From the NCBI RefSeq assembly GCF_017349355.1, contig NZ_JAFMPM010000005.1, forward strand, positions 248,001 through 312,000: 64,000 nucleotides of DNA, written 5' to 3'. The position numbers and the translations under genes are program-made. The stretch comes from Thiothrix fructosivorans (GTDB lineage: Bacteria > Pseudomonadota > Gammaproteobacteria > Thiotrichales > Thiotrichaceae). Positions 43,250-53,438 of this stretch are shown here, one piece after another; within the stretch, counting starts at the first letter, position 1; each line of letters starts with the position of its first letter. The notes under the pieces were generated by a model that saw nothing but the letters and a program-made list of their open reading frames with translations, searched no databases and was not told the origin of the DNA.

Positions 43250-43301
43250 ACATCACTCATAATGATGGGGTCCCTAGTTCGAATCTAGGTGTAGCCACCA
43301 A
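43250..43301 (+). repeat. attR (right attachment site, tRNA-Met 3' duplicate)
   Basis: 52 bases identical to 29004-29055, covering the anticodon arm to the CCA of tRNA-Met. The 5' half of the tRNA is absent, so this is not a functional tRNA gene. Confidence 0.93.
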
Positions 43302-43308
43302 ATATAAG

Positions 43309-43336
43309 AAGCCACGTCATGCAACGTGGCTTTTTT
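43309..43336 (+). terminator. Original tRNA-Met terminator, now beyond attR
   Basis: The stem AAGCCACGT/ACGTGGCTT with loop CATGCA is followed by T6. It was presumably next to the tRNA before the element inserted. The ~120 bases from here to ilvB have AT-rich promoter-like sequence but no clear consensus. Confidence 0.85.
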
Positions 43337-43458
43337 GTCTCCGCAGTTTGCTTTCTTAAAAAATCAATACTCGCACACTTTTTGGGGTGTAATCCCTAAT
43401 CCATTCGTATTATGATGCGAGTCTTTTCCTTCGCCATTAGCGATTTACGGAGTTTACA

Positions 43459-45159
43459 GTGGAACTAACAGGTGCTGAGATATTCGTCGAGTGTCTTAAG
43501 GAAGAAGGGGTTGATACCATCTTCGGTTATCCTGGTGGGGCTGTCTTGTTTTTGTACGATGAATTGTACAAACAGCATGACAAAATCAACCACATTCTGG
43601 TAAGACATGAGCAGGGGGCTGTACACGCAGCCGAAGGCTATGCAAAAGCAACCAACAAGCCAGGGGTGGCGCTGGTGACATCCGGCCCCGGTGCAACCAA
43701 TGCCGTCACCGGCATTGCGGATGCTTACTTGGACTCTGTGCCGTTGGTGGTCTTTACTGGGCAAGTGCCACGTGCACTGATCGGTAATGATGCGTTTCAA
43801 GAGGTTGACATCGTGGGCATTACCCGCCCGTGCGTCAAACACAACTTCTTGGTGACAGATGTCAACGATCTGGCAACGACCATTAAGAAAGCCTTCTATA
43901 TCGCCAGCACGGGTCGTCCCGGTCCTGTCTTGGTGGATATTCCTAAGGACATTACCACGGCACGTTGTGAGTTCCATTACCCGAAAGAAATCACCATGCG
44001 TTCCTACAATCCCACGGTCAAGGGCAATAAGCGCCAAGTACGCCGCGCTCTGGATCTGATGTTGGAAGCGAAAAAACCCGTGCTGTATACCGGTGGTGGT
44101 GTGGTGTTGTCGGGTGCAGCGCATCAACTGACTGAACTGGCGCATGAATTGGGCTTTCCGATTACCAATACCCTGATGGGTTTAGGCGGTTTCCCATCAA
44201 TGGACAAGCAGTTCATTGGTATGTTGGGAATGCACGGTACGTATGAAGCCAACAACGCCATGCACCATGCGGATTTAGTGATTGCGATTGGCGCACGTTT
44301 TGATGACCGTGTAACTGGCAATATTGAAAAATTCTGCCCTTACGCCAAAATCATTCACGTTGACATTGACCCTGCATCCATCTCCAAAAACGTCAAAGTG
44401 GATGTGCCGATTGTTGGTGATGTTAAAAGCGTCATTATTGACATGCTGGAAGAACTCCGTAGCCGTTCTGAACGCCCCGATGCGGCTGCACTGGCAGCGT
44501 GGTGGCAGCAAATCAAGGAATGGCAGGGTGCGGATTGCCTGAAATACAATCAGGATGTGAATGCTGCCATCAAAGCGCAATTCGTTGTCGAAAAATGGTG
44601 GGAAGTCACCAATGGCGATGCGTACATTTGTTCTGATGTAGGTCAGCACCAAATGTGGGCAGCGCAATACTACAAATTCAGCAAGCCGAATCGTTGGATC
44701 AACTCCGGTGGTTTAGGCACAATGGGCTTTGGTTTGCCAGCAGCAATGGGTGTGCAAATGGCATTCCCTGAAGAAACCGTGGCGTGTATCACGGGTGATG
44801 GCAGTATCCAGATGTGTATTCAGGAACTAGCAACGTGCTTACAATATCACCTACCGATTAAGGTAATTTCCTTGAACAACGGCTACCTCGGTATGGTGCG
44901 TCAGTGGCAAGAATTCTTCTACCAGAAACGTTACGCCATGTCCTATATGGAAGCCCTGCCTGATTTCGTGAAACTCGCGGAAGCCTACGGGCATGTCGGG
45001 ATGCGTATCGAAAAGGTGAGCGACGTGGAAGGTGCATTGAAAGAAGCGTTGGCGTTGAAAGACCGTTTAGTGTTCATGGACTTCATCACCGAACGCGAAA
45101 ACAATGTATTCCCGATGGTGCCTGCTGGTGCAGGTCAAAATGAAATGATTCTGGTATAG
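43459..45159 (+). CDS. ilvB: Acetolactate synthase large subunit
   Basis: A 566-residue thiamine diphosphate enzyme, first common step of valine, leucine and isoleucine synthesis. It starts at GTG with GGAG nearby. Motifs include EEGVDTIFGYPGGAVL, HEQGAVHAAEGYAKA (catalytic Glu), ITGDGSIQMCIQEL and NNGYLGMVRQWQE (ThDP-Mg binding). It heads the ilvB-ilvH-ilvC set. No leader peptide rich in branched-chain codons was noticed upstream. Confidence 0.96.
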   Translation: MELTGAEIFVECLKEEGVDTIFGYPGGAVLFLYDELYKQHDKINHILVRHEQGAVHAAEGYAKATNKPGVALVTSGPGATNAVTGIADAYLDSVPLVVFTGQVPRALIGNDAFQEVDIVGITRPCVKHNFLVTDVNDLATTIKKAFYIASTGRPGPVLVDIPKDITTARCEFHYPKEITMRSYNPTVKGNKRQVRRALDLMLEAKKPVLYTGGGVVLSGAAHQLTELAHELGFPITNTLMGLGGFPSMDKQFIGMLGMHGTYEANNAMHHADLVIAIGARFDDRVTGNIEKFCPYAKIIHVDIDPASISKNVKVDVPIVGDVKSVIIDMLEELRSRSERPDAAALAAWWQQIKEWQGADCLKYNQDVNAAIKAQFVVEKWWEVTNGDAYICSDVGQHQMWAAQYYKFSKPNRWINSGGLGTMGFGLPAAMGVQMAFPEETVACITGDGSIQMCIQELATCLQYHLPIKVISLNNGYLGMVRQWQEFFYQKRYAMSYMEALPDFVKLAEAYGHVGMRIEKVSDVEGALKEALALKDRLVFMDFITERENNVFPMVPAGAGQNEMILV

Positions 45160-45167
45160 GTGACAAA

Positions 45168-45662
45168 ATGCGGCATGTAATTTCCATTTTGATGGAGAAT
45201 GAAGCGGGCGCGTTGTCGCGTGTTGCCGGATTATTCTCTGCGCGGGGCTACAATATTGAGTCCCTAACGGTTGCCCCGACCGATGATGCAACCCTGTCGC
45301 GTTTGACTGTGGTCACACGCGGCAGCGACGAGATTGTGGAACAAATCGTCAAGCAACTGAACAAGCTGATTGACGTGGTGAAGGTCATGGATCTTTCCCA
45401 ATATTCCCACATGGAACGTGAAATGATGTTCATCAAAGTGGGCGTCGAGAAGAATACTGCTTGTGAAGCGGTCAAACGCTTAGCGGATATTTTCCGTGGC
45501 AACATCATTGATGTAAGTGATAAAACGTACACCATTGAGCTGACGGGTGACCGCAGCAAATTGGATGCGTTCGTGAATGCATTGAAAGACTACCGCATTA
45601 TCGAAGTGGTACGTTCTGGCAGCATGGGCATTGCCCGTGGCGAAGCATCCCTACATATTTAA
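45168..45662 (+). CDS. ilvH: Acetolactate synthase regulatory small subunit
   Basis: A 164-residue regulatory subunit with the N-terminal ACT domain MRHVISILMENEAGALSRV and GLFSARGYNIESL, which binds valine for feedback inhibition, and the usual second domain (MMFIKVGVEKNTACEAVKR). It lies eight bases after ilvB, and the length is typical. Confidence 0.96.
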   Translation: MRHVISILMENEAGALSRVAGLFSARGYNIESLTVAPTDDATLSRLTVVTRGSDEIVEQIVKQLNKLIDVVKVMDLSQYSHMEREMMFIKVGVEKNTACEAVKRLADIFRGNIIDVSDKTYTIELTGDRSKLDAFVNALKDYRIIEVVRSGSMGIARGEASLHI

Positions 45663-45675
45663 TTGATTCTGATAG

Positions 45676-46716
<1,041 letters not shown>

Positions 46717-46752
46717 GATTCACTTGCTGCTTTCTAAGCCTTCCTCTCCCGT

Positions 46753-46765
46753 GGGGGGGGGGGGG
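46753..46765 (+). repeat. 13-base poly-G tract at the start of the DUF1624 gene
   Basis: Thirteen consecutive G follow a potential GTG start at 46751. With 13 G that GTG is out of frame with the gene; 11 or 14 G would place it in frame. The tract also lies 11 bases before an in-frame TTG at 46777 and could act as a ribosome site. It may be a phase-variable switch or an assembly error. Confidence 0.8.
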
Positions 46766-46776
46766 CCCGCCTTGAG

Positions 46777-47481
46777 TTGCCGGACGCACTACGCGGTTTG
46801 GCTGTCTTACTGATGTTGGTCTTCCATAGTGCGTATGACCTGAATCATTTCAATCTTCTCCAACTCGATTTATTGCACAGTGATTTCTGGCCTGCGTTCC
46901 AGCGCGTCATTGTGACGCTGTTTGTGGGCGTTGCAGGCATGAGTTTGGCTTTGGCGAGTCGGCAGGGGTTGCATTGGCAACGCTTTTGGCGACGTGAAGG
47001 TTTATTGTTGGCAAGTGCCGCGCTGGTCAGTGCAGGCAGTTATGCGCTGTTTCCGACAAGCTGGATATTTTTTGGCGTGCTGCATTTCATGGTCGTGGCT
47101 AGTTTGCTGGCTGTGCCGTTTTTGCGGTTGGGTGGGTTGAATGTGTTGCTGGGCGTGTTGTGTATTGCGTTACCGTGGTGGGCCGATCCTTTTTTCAATG
47201 CTGCCTGGTTGCAATGGTTGGGGTTGGGAACGGTGGTTAGCAGCACCAAAGACTACACGCCTTTATTGCCGTGGTTTGGAGTGATGTTGCTGGGTGTCTA
47301 TGTGGGCAACAATCTTGGGATTTGCCGTTGGTATTTGCATCCCTTGCCACGCTGGGGATGGACGCAAGGGTTAGCATGGCTGGGTAAGCACAGTTTGGCG
47401 GTTTACTTGTTGCACCAGCCGTTGCTCATGGCATTGTTTTGGCTGGTGGCAAGCGTTATGTCTGGCGCAACTGGAACATAA
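46777..47481 (+). CDS. DUF1624 membrane protein, heparan-glucosaminide acetyltransferase-like
   Basis: At least 234 residues, with six to seven membrane helices. The core DALRGLAVLLMLVFHSAYDLNHF is the hallmark of the DUF1624/YeiB-like acyltransferase family, and the end has GKHSLAVYLLHQPLLMALF. Translation upstream of the TTG continues the family pattern (ARLELP before DALRG), so the real N terminus reaches back into the poly-G tract and no in-frame ATG or GTG is available there. Family members are thought to acylate sugars or envelope components. Confidence 0.75.
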   Translation: MPDALRGLAVLLMLVFHSAYDLNHFNLLQLDLLHSDFWPAFQRVIVTLFVGVAGMSLALASRQGLHWQRFWRREGLLLASAALVSAGSYALFPTSWIFFGVLHFMVVASLLAVPFLRLGGLNVLLGVLCIALPWWADPFFNAAWLQWLGLGTVVSSTKDYTPLLPWFGVMLLGVYVGNNLGICRWYLHPLPRWGWTQGLAWLGKHSLAVYLLHQPLLMALFWLVASVMSGATGT

Positions 47482-47950
47482 TGTCATCCGTGGGGGTGAG
47501 TAAGCTGTGTTGGATTAACCAAGCACGAGCGTCTTCCGCATCTTCCTGAAACCAGCGTTTTGCTGAGCCGAGGCGGAAGGTGTAACCCCATGTATCCATG
47601 TCTTGCCATGCACGTTCCCGCCCAAACCCTGCGACACAATCCGCCAATAAAATTTGCAGGTAACACACGGCATCTTCTTCGCTGTATTCCCCGCACGCAT
47701 CCGTGTGCAGCACGGCGCGGCGTGTTTCATCCATACAAATGGTGTGACAGCTTTCGTGCAAGAGCGAATGCAGTGGCGTGTCTTGACGCACGAAAACGCT
47801 CAGACCAATAATGCCTGCTTCGTCTTCATGCCAATAGCTGCCGGGAATGGGTTGTGCATCGGGTACGATGTCCAGTTGCAAACCGTAACGGGAGAGTAGG
47901 GAGGCGACACTGTTCACCCCCACGTCCTGTAAACGTAAGACATCATTCAT
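47456..47950 (-). CDS. Predicted metallopeptidase-like protein (HExxH)
   Basis: A 164-residue soluble protein with LHSLLHESCHTICMD, an HExxH zinc-binding motif, followed later by EYSEEDAVCYLQILLAD where an acidic third ligand could lie. No signal peptide. It overlaps the DUF1624 gene convergently by 26 bases and the CopD-like gene by four bases, so it is translated after the latter. It resembles small uncharacterised proteobacterial proteins; protease activity is not shown. Confidence 0.65.
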   Translation of the reverse strand: MNDVLRLQDVGVNSVASLLSRYGLQLDIVPDAQPIPGSYWHEDEAGIIGLSVFVRQDTPLHSLLHESCHTICMDETRRAVLHTDACGEYSEEDAVCYLQILLADCVAGFGRERAWQDMDTWGYTFRLGSAKRWFQEDAEDARAWLIQHSLLTPTDDIMFQLRQT

Positions 47951-48405
47951 AGAAAATAGCGACCGCCCGCCGCAACCAGCACGGTGGTTACGCCAATAAT
48001 CGTATTGATACCTACCATGACACGGATTTGCGCGAGTGCTTTGCCACCATCAGACCAGCTTTGTGCGGCGACGGCTTTGCGTAATTTCGGGTACGGAGCA
48101 AAATAAACATGCATGAAAATCAGCATCATGATCAGCCCTAGCCCATTCATGATATGCACGAATACCGGTGCATTCGCGAAACCGCCGAACGGTCCTAATA
48201 GCATCCAATAACCGGATACTAGAATGGTAATAATTGCACCCCAGACCCATGGGAAAAAGCGCCCAAATACGCCTGACCACAAAGTAAGGCGTTGCGGTGG
48301 TTCGAGAACAGTCGCCGCCACTGGGCGTAACGCCATGTAAGCAAAGAACATACCGCCAACCCAAATGACGACTGATAAAACATGTAAGGCTAATGCAACG
48401 GGCAC
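47947..48405 (-). CDS. CopD-family membrane protein
   Basis: A 152-residue membrane protein with four hydrophobic segments. The start ALALHVLSVVIWVGGMFFAYMALRP (His in the first helix, WxGG) and HIMNGLGLIMMLIFMHVYF are typical of the CopD/DUF2269-like group, which may bind copper or haem through helix histidines. It is coupled to the downstream HExxH gene by an ATGA overlap. Confidence 0.75.
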   Translation of the reverse strand: MPVALALHVLSVVIWVGGMFFAYMALRPVAATVLEPPQRLTLWSGVFGRFFPWVWGAIITILVSGYWMLLGPFGGFANAPVFVHIMNGLGLIMMLIFMHVYFAPYPKLRKAVAAQSWSDGGKALAQIRVMVGINTIIGVTTVLVAAGGRYFL

Positions 48406-48458
48406 TACGTGATCTCCTCGTGATTCAATTGCACCATTTTACCTGTGGTCGGCGGGAA

Positions 48459-50648
48459 TTACAGTTTTTTCAATGCAGCGAGCCATTTGCCGCCGGTACT
48501 GGGTTTGGTTTGATGGTCTTCCGCCTGATAGACGTAACCGCCATAGTCGTTGCCATAGCCATTATCAAGGTCCACGCGGTTGAGCAAAATGCCCGTGAGC
48601 GGTGCATTGGCGCGACGTAAGCGGGTTAGGGCATTTTGCAACGTTGCCATGCGGGTATATTCCGCCCGTACTGTGAGCAATGTTGCGGATGATAATTCCG
48701 CGAGAATTAGTGCATCCGCCAAGCCCAATACGGGTGGACTGTCGATGATAATCTGATCAAAGTCACGTTTCACACTATCCAGCAAGGTTTGCATGTGTGG
48801 AGATGACAACAATTCGGCAGGGTCATCGGGCAGTGTGCCTGCGGGCAAGAGGTATAAATTGGGGATGTCCGTCATTTGGATCAGATCTCGACTATCCAAT
48901 GCACCCGATAAATAATTCGCCAGCCCCTTGCTGGCGTGAATCCCTAAGGTTTTGTGCAGGGATGGATTACGCAGATCCGCATCCACCAGCAAAACCCGAT
49001 TACCTGCTGAAGCATATGCACAGGCAAGGTTGCTAGCCGTAGTGGTTTTACCTTCGTTCGGGCTGGCACTGGTGACGACAATCAAGGGTGTCGTATCGGT
49101 TTGCTGCAAGAAGCGCAGGCTAGTGCGCAGCGAGCGGAAGGCTTCGGCGATGGCGGAACGGGGTTTGCTGAGGGTACTGGTGGCAAGTTGTGCTGCCGTT
49201 GTGCCTGCTGTTTCTGCCATCACCCCTAGCACGGGTAGTTGGGTGGTGCGTTCCAACTCATTAATGTCTTTCACGGTATCGTCAAGGAATTCGCGCATGA
49301 ATGCGGCGGAGATTCCCAGTAACAAACCCAGCAACGTACCGAAGAGCAAGTTGCTGCTAAGGTTCGGCTTGAATTTCTTCAGGGGCGTTTGTGCGGGATC
49401 AATCACCGCAATATTGTTTGCTGCGACACCACCCGCAATATTGACCTCTTTTAAGCGTTGTTGCAGGTTTTGGTAGAGTTCTTGGTTGGTGGTGACTTCG
49501 CGCTTGAGGGTGCTGTAAGCGATGGTTGTGTCCTGCTCTTGCATGGCTTCGGTTTTGGCTTTGGAAATACCTTCGCGGATCAAATCTTCTTTGCGTTTGG
49601 CGGCTTCCAACTCACCTTTGAGGGAATCACCTTTCGCGGCGACTTCGATTTCGATGTCGGTTTCGAGCTTTTTGATTTGTTCGGCGATATTAGCAATCGG
49701 TTGTTTTTCTTGTTGTGCTTTGAGCTTGTCGAGTTTTTGCCCCAATGCTTGCAGGTAGGGGGCATCCTTATCCAATACCCCGACCCGATCGGCGAGTGGA
49801 CGGTTCTTGTCAGCCAGAATGTCGTGTTTACTTTCTTGTTCAATGCGTTGCTTTTGGACTTGAATGAGTTCTTCGGAAAGTTCTTTGAGAGCTTTGGATG
49901 AAGTAGTCGATTCTTCGTCATCCAGTTGGAAGATTTCGTGGTCACGCGCGTATTGGTTTAAGCGTTGTTCGGATTTATCCAAGCGTGCTTTGGTTTCTTG
50001 TACCGTTTTGTCGAGGTAGTTTTCGGCATCGGTGGTGGCAGAAAGACGGCGGTCAGTATTCATGTTTTTGAAGGTGCTAACCACGGCATTGGCAATTTCT
50101 GCGGCTTGTGTTGCATCGGATGAGGTATAGCTAACAGCAACTAAACGCGAGTTTTTAACGGGTTCGACGGTGAGATTTTCCAGCAATAAGTCTTCGATGG
50201 CTGTTTGCTTATTACTGGCATCGGTAGTACTGAACCATGCTTTGAATTGGCTTAGTAGGGAGGTGCTGGCAAGTTTTTCTTCTAACTTCAGGCTAGTGAT
50301 CACTTGTGAAGCCAGTGCGCGGCTACGAATTAGCTCAAATTGGGTTTGATAGAAGTCGCGGGTATCGCGGATGTCACCTGCGCCAAGAAAGTCAATATTC
50401 ACGACTTTGGTGGATTCGCGTTCAATTTGCAGCGTAGCAGTGGCGCGGTAAACCGGTTTACTAAACAAGGTGATCAGCAAAGCCAATAGAATAATAATGC
50501 TTGTGACCAGTAAAATCATGCGTCTACGGCGAAACAGTGTGCGCCCAAATTCGCGTAAATCGAGGGTATCCGCAGCTTTTAGCAAATCAGGTGCGTAAGC
50601 AGGGCTGCGCTGAGCCTGTTGGCTAGTAGGACGCTTGTCGTTTTGCAT
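48459..50648 (-). CDS. wzc: Wzc-like polysaccharide co-polymerase and tyrosine autokinase
   Basis: A 729-residue inner-membrane BY-kinase controlling exopolysaccharide chain length and export. The N-terminal Wzz domain has a first helix (MILLVTSIIILLALLITLF), then long periplasmic coiled coils, then a second helix (LLFGTLLGLLLGISAAFMREF). The kinase has Walker A SASPNEGKTTTASNLA, A' LLVDADLRNPS and Walker B IIIDSPPVLGLADAL. The C-terminal tyrosine cluster NGYGNDYGGYVYQ is the phosphorylation region. No Wza or Wzb gene is in the window. Confidence 0.92.
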   Translation of the reverse strand: MQNDKRPTSQQAQRSPAYAPDLLKAADTLDLREFGRTLFRRRRMILLVTSIIILLALLITLFSKPVYRATATLQIERESTKVVNIDFLGAGDIRDTRDFYQTQFELIRSRALASQVITSLKLEEKLASTSLLSQFKAWFSTTDASNKQTAIEDLLLENLTVEPVKNSRLVAVSYTSSDATQAAEIANAVVSTFKNMNTDRRLSATTDAENYLDKTVQETKARLDKSEQRLNQYARDHEIFQLDDEESTTSSKALKELSEELIQVQKQRIEQESKHDILADKNRPLADRVGVLDKDAPYLQALGQKLDKLKAQQEKQPIANIAEQIKKLETDIEIEVAAKGDSLKGELEAAKRKEDLIREGISKAKTEAMQEQDTTIAYSTLKREVTTNQELYQNLQQRLKEVNIAGGVAANNIAVIDPAQTPLKKFKPNLSSNLLFGTLLGLLLGISAAFMREFLDDTVKDINELERTTQLPVLGVMAETAGTTAAQLATSTLSKPRSAIAEAFRSLRTSLRFLQQTDTTPLIVVTSASPNEGKTTTASNLACAYASAGNRVLLVDADLRNPSLHKTLGIHASKGLANYLSGALDSRDLIQMTDIPNLYLLPAGTLPDDPAELLSSPHMQTLLDSVKRDFDQIIIDSPPVLGLADALILAELSSATLLTVRAEYTRMATLQNALTRLRRANAPLTGILLNRVDLDNGYGNDYGGYVYQAEDHQTKPSTGGKWLAALKKL

Positions 50649-50703
50649 GATAGTGATTGATCTGTTGTGTCAGTTGAAATTGAGCGCCCGATTGTAGCAA
50701 TTC

Positions 50704-51792
50704 TTACGGGGAGCGGTTAACAAAGTTGTTGATGAAGCGGCGTAGCGGTGTTTCAAAAAACCAGTACGAAAACAATGCGCTACTCGTTAATAGGATAAGA
50801 AATAGGTAAAAGTGCAGTGCGCCCTGTGGGTCAATGCTGGCGGGCATGAGTTTTTCATAAATACCGTGTACGGGTTTTTGCAAGATATACAACGAAAAAC
50901 TGGCTTCGCCGAGGAGTACCAGCCACGGATGTTGTAAGGTGCGGCGCGTTTTCCCTGTATTTAATGCCAATAAGATAATCAATAGCAGAAAGAGCGGCGC
51001 GATCAAACCATTGGTGTAATCAAACTGGATACCGCTGTAAGTCATGAGTGGTGGACGCATAATCAGTACGCCAGCCGTCAGCAGGGTAGTACCCATTAAC
51101 GCTAGTCGATTGAGGAGTGGTGCACTTAGGAATTGTAGTTTGCCTTCCAGCAACCATGCGCCCGCGACAAAACCGATGAGAAAGGTGTTTAAATGCAGCA
51201 GTGGGTTGTAAAAAATGAAGTCGTGCAGCAACCCATGCGGCGTGTAGTACGCTGTATTGAGCAGGAAAGTATGCGCAACTTGTGTGCTTAACCACAATAT
51301 CACGGCGGCAAGGCTCAAGTGGCTTAAATGATGGTGTTGCACCCACAAGACCAAGAGCGGGAAGCACAGATAGAAAAAGGCTTCTACCGAGAGTGACCAA
51401 CCCGGTGCATTCAGGCTTAGCGGATAACCTGGAATCCATGCCTGTAACATGCTGAAACTGAGGATGACGGTTACAGGATCGCTGCCGCTGCTATGGTATT
51501 TGGCAGCAATCATCAGTAACAGGGCTAAGAGGTAGACGGGGTAAATACGGGCGACCCGCGCCCACCAATAGCGCTGGGCATTCAGAGGGCGAGCCTGTTT
51601 ATCAGGGCGATAATAGGCAATCGCCATAATAAAACCTGACAATACGTAAAAGTAACTGACGGCAATTGGCCCCGCTGCTAACAACGGCGTGAGCCATGGT
51701 ACGTTTGCGGGAAAAACGGTGATGCCATAGTGAAAAAACACCACCGTGAGCGCAGCAATGTAGCGCGTAAACGTAAGCTGTTCGATTCTCAC
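50704..51792 (-). CDS. Acyltransferase family 3 (OafA/YrhL-like)
   Basis: A 362-residue protein with about ten membrane helices. The start RIEQLTFTRYIAALTVVFFHYG and the motifs SYFYVLSGFIMAIAY and SVEAFFYLCFPLLVLW are typical of acyltransferase-3 enzymes that O-acetylate polysaccharides. It lies between the Wzc and WcaJ-like genes, so it probably decorates the exopolysaccharide. Confidence 0.88.
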   Translation of the reverse strand: MRIEQLTFTRYIAALTVVFFHYGITVFPANVPWLTPLLAAGPIAVSYFYVLSGFIMAIAYYRPDKQARPLNAQRYWWARVARIYPVYLLALLLMIAAKYHSSGSDPVTVILSFSMLQAWIPGYPLSLNAPGWSLSVEAFFYLCFPLLVLWVQHHHLSHLSLAAVILWLSTQVAHTFLLNTAYYTPHGLLHDFIFYNPLLHLNTFLIGFVAGAWLLEGKLQFLSAPLLNRLALMGTTLLTAGVLIMRPPLMTYSGIQFDYTNGLIAPLFLLLIILLALNTGKTRRTLQHPWLVLLGEASFSLYILQKPVHGIYEKLMPASIDPQGALHFYLFLILLTSSALFSYWFFETPLRRFINNFVNRSP

Positions 51793-51801
51793 GGCTGCGT
51801 C

Positions 51802-53202
51802 TTAGTAGGCATTTTTATCGTGCAGGGTTTTGAAGGCTGTCACCAAAATAATTCTAAGATCCAACGTCAGACTCCAGCTACGGATGTATTCCATATCCAA
51901 TTCCACTCGCTTTTCCATTTTGAACAGCGTATCGGTTTCGCCGCGCCAGCCGTTGACTTGCGCCCAGCCCGTAATGCCGGGTTTCATCAAATGACGGCGC
52001 ATATAACCGGGGATGAGTTGGCGGTATTCTTCGTTGTGGGCGACGGCGTGTGGGCGTGGTCCTACAATCGACATGTGACCTTGCAAGACATTTAAAAATT
52101 GGGGCAGTTCATCTAAGGAAGTTTTGCGCAGGAATGCGCCTACACGCGTAATACGACAATCATTACGGGTGGCTTGACGGATACTGCCACCATTTTCACA
52201 TACGCTCATGGTGCGGAATTTTAATACTTGGAATTTTTCCCCTCGGAAGCCGTGGCGGGTTTGTTTGAATAGAATCGGACCACGCGAGGTCAGTTTGATG
52301 GCAAGGGCAATGCCAATCATCAGGGGCGATACCAACAATAGCAGGAACATACCCAGCAATAAATCTTCGATACGTTTGATCAGGGCACGTTGTGCCGACA
52401 TCGGTGCATCGTAAATACGCAAAATAGGGGTTTCAGCAATTTCCATGTAGCGGCTGTGTAAGAGTGAGTTGGTAAAATTATCCGGTATCAGGCGGATAGG
52501 GGTAATGGTGTCGGCTAATTCGTTGATGAGATGCATGGACGCTTCTGATTGTCCAGACGTTGGGGCAAGGTAAATCTGATCCCATTCCCCTGTGCGAGCC
52601 GCTTCGATCATAGCGGCTTTATTACCGAGATGTGCGTATTGGCTGGGTAATTCGATAGCCTTGCCGTCTTCTTCAGTGCTGTAAAATCCTGCAATATGGA
52701 AGCCTGAGTCGGGTTGGCTGTCGATCATTTCCGCAAACCGTAAACCTTGTTCGGTAATGCCTGCAATCACAATCGTATGATTGTTGAGGCCAATACGTTT
52801 GAGTGAGGCTTGTAGGCTACGTAGCGCATAGCGGCTCGCGATGAGTAAGATGGGGGTGGTGATTAACCAGCTTATTAAAACGAATCGTGAAAAATCTTCT
52901 GATGTTTTTACCGAAAAAATAATGAAAATGAGGAACAAAAACGTCACTAACCAGGTCACAATGATACGGATAACTTCATCGCGGAAAAAGGGTCGCCCAC
53001 TCCACGAGGTATAAATATCGGTAAAACGCCCGACCAAACCGAACAATAGCGCTGCACCCAAGCCGACTATTAAATAGCCTTGGATGTTGTAATTGCTAGA
53101 ATGCAAAGAGGCAAGAACTAGGATACCTAGAATAACGAGCGTATCTGCGCTACGGTAGATCAGTTCTGAGCTGATTTTATTGTTTGCCTTCAAATTTTTC
53201 AT
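51802..53202 (-). CDS. wcaJ: Undecaprenyl-phosphate sugar phosphotransferase (WcaJ-like)
   Basis: A 466-residue polyisoprenyl-phosphate hexose-1-phosphate transferase that starts repeat-unit synthesis on the lipid carrier. There are four N-terminal helices, a CoA-binding-like middle (HTIVIAGITEQGLRFAEMI), then the catalytic domain with KRIEDLLLGMFLLLLVSPLM, FKQTRHGFRGEKFQVLKFRT and SLDELPQFLNVLQGHMSIVGPRPH. The 236-base gap before the next gene upstream is AT-rich, has no gene and probably contains this gene's own promoter. Confidence 0.92.
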   Translation of the reverse strand: MKNLKANNKISSELIYRSADTLVILGILVLASLHSSNYNIQGYLIVGLGAALLFGLVGRFTDIYTSWSGRPFFRDEVIRIIVTWLVTFLFLIFIIFSVKTSEDFSRFVLISWLITTPILLIASRYALRSLQASLKRIGLNNHTIVIAGITEQGLRFAEMIDSQPDSGFHIAGFYSTEEDGKAIELPSQYAHLGNKAAMIEAARTGEWDQIYLAPTSGQSEASMHLINELADTITPIRLIPDNFTNSLLHSRYMEIAETPILRIYDAPMSAQRALIKRIEDLLLGMFLLLLVSPLMIGIALAIKLTSRGPILFKQTRHGFRGEKFQVLKFRTMSVCENGGSIRQATRNDCRITRVGAFLRKTSLDELPQFLNVLQGHMSIVGPRPHAVAHNEEYRQLIPGYMRRHLMKPGITGWAQVNGWRGETDTLFKMEKRVELDMEYIRSWSLTLDLRIILVTAFKTLHDKNAY

Positions 53203-53438
53203 TCAACCGTTATCCTCTGACGATGGGGGCACCAGAAACCATCATGGAGTTTATTGTCAACAAGCAGGCTTGGTAGCCTACACGAAAATCTTAGCGTGAT
53301 GTATAAAAACAACACGTCATCTGCTGAGACACTCAAGGGCTAACTAAACTGCCCCTTAATATAGCTTACATTGCTGAGTTTTGTCGTAAAAAAAATACAA
53401 ACGGTGGCTTGTTTCGCACATTCGGTGGGTTCCTAAGG
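53203..53438. other. Intergenic region splitting the polysaccharide locus
   Basis: 236 bases without a gene. It is AT-rich, with a run of eight A at 53389-53396. It separates the upstream minus-strand operon (ending with the GT2 gene) from the wcaJ-acyltransferase-wzc set and likely holds the promoter of the latter. No clear palindrome or consensus promoter was found by eye. Confidence 0.5.

Larger units (their letters stand above)
29004..43301. mobile_element. 14.3 kb integrative element in tRNA-Met
   Basis: It is bounded by 52-base perfect direct repeats (29004-29055 and 43250-43301) covering the 3' half of tRNA-Met. A tyrosine integrase lies next to the right end. Cargo includes an HUH replication protein, membrane proteins, two Arc-like repressors, AlpA-like and winged-helix regulators, a PIN toxin-antitoxin pair and a repeat-rich candidate origin. 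No capsid, terminase, portal, Zot or relaxase gene was recognised, so it is not a complete tailed phage, typical inovirus or conjugative element. A satellite or replicating IME-like plasmid-phage is the best guess. Confidence 0.9.

Noticed and set aside
43250-43301. Second tRNA-Met gene
   Set aside because: Only the 3' half is present; acceptor 5' strand and D-arm are missing, so it is attR.
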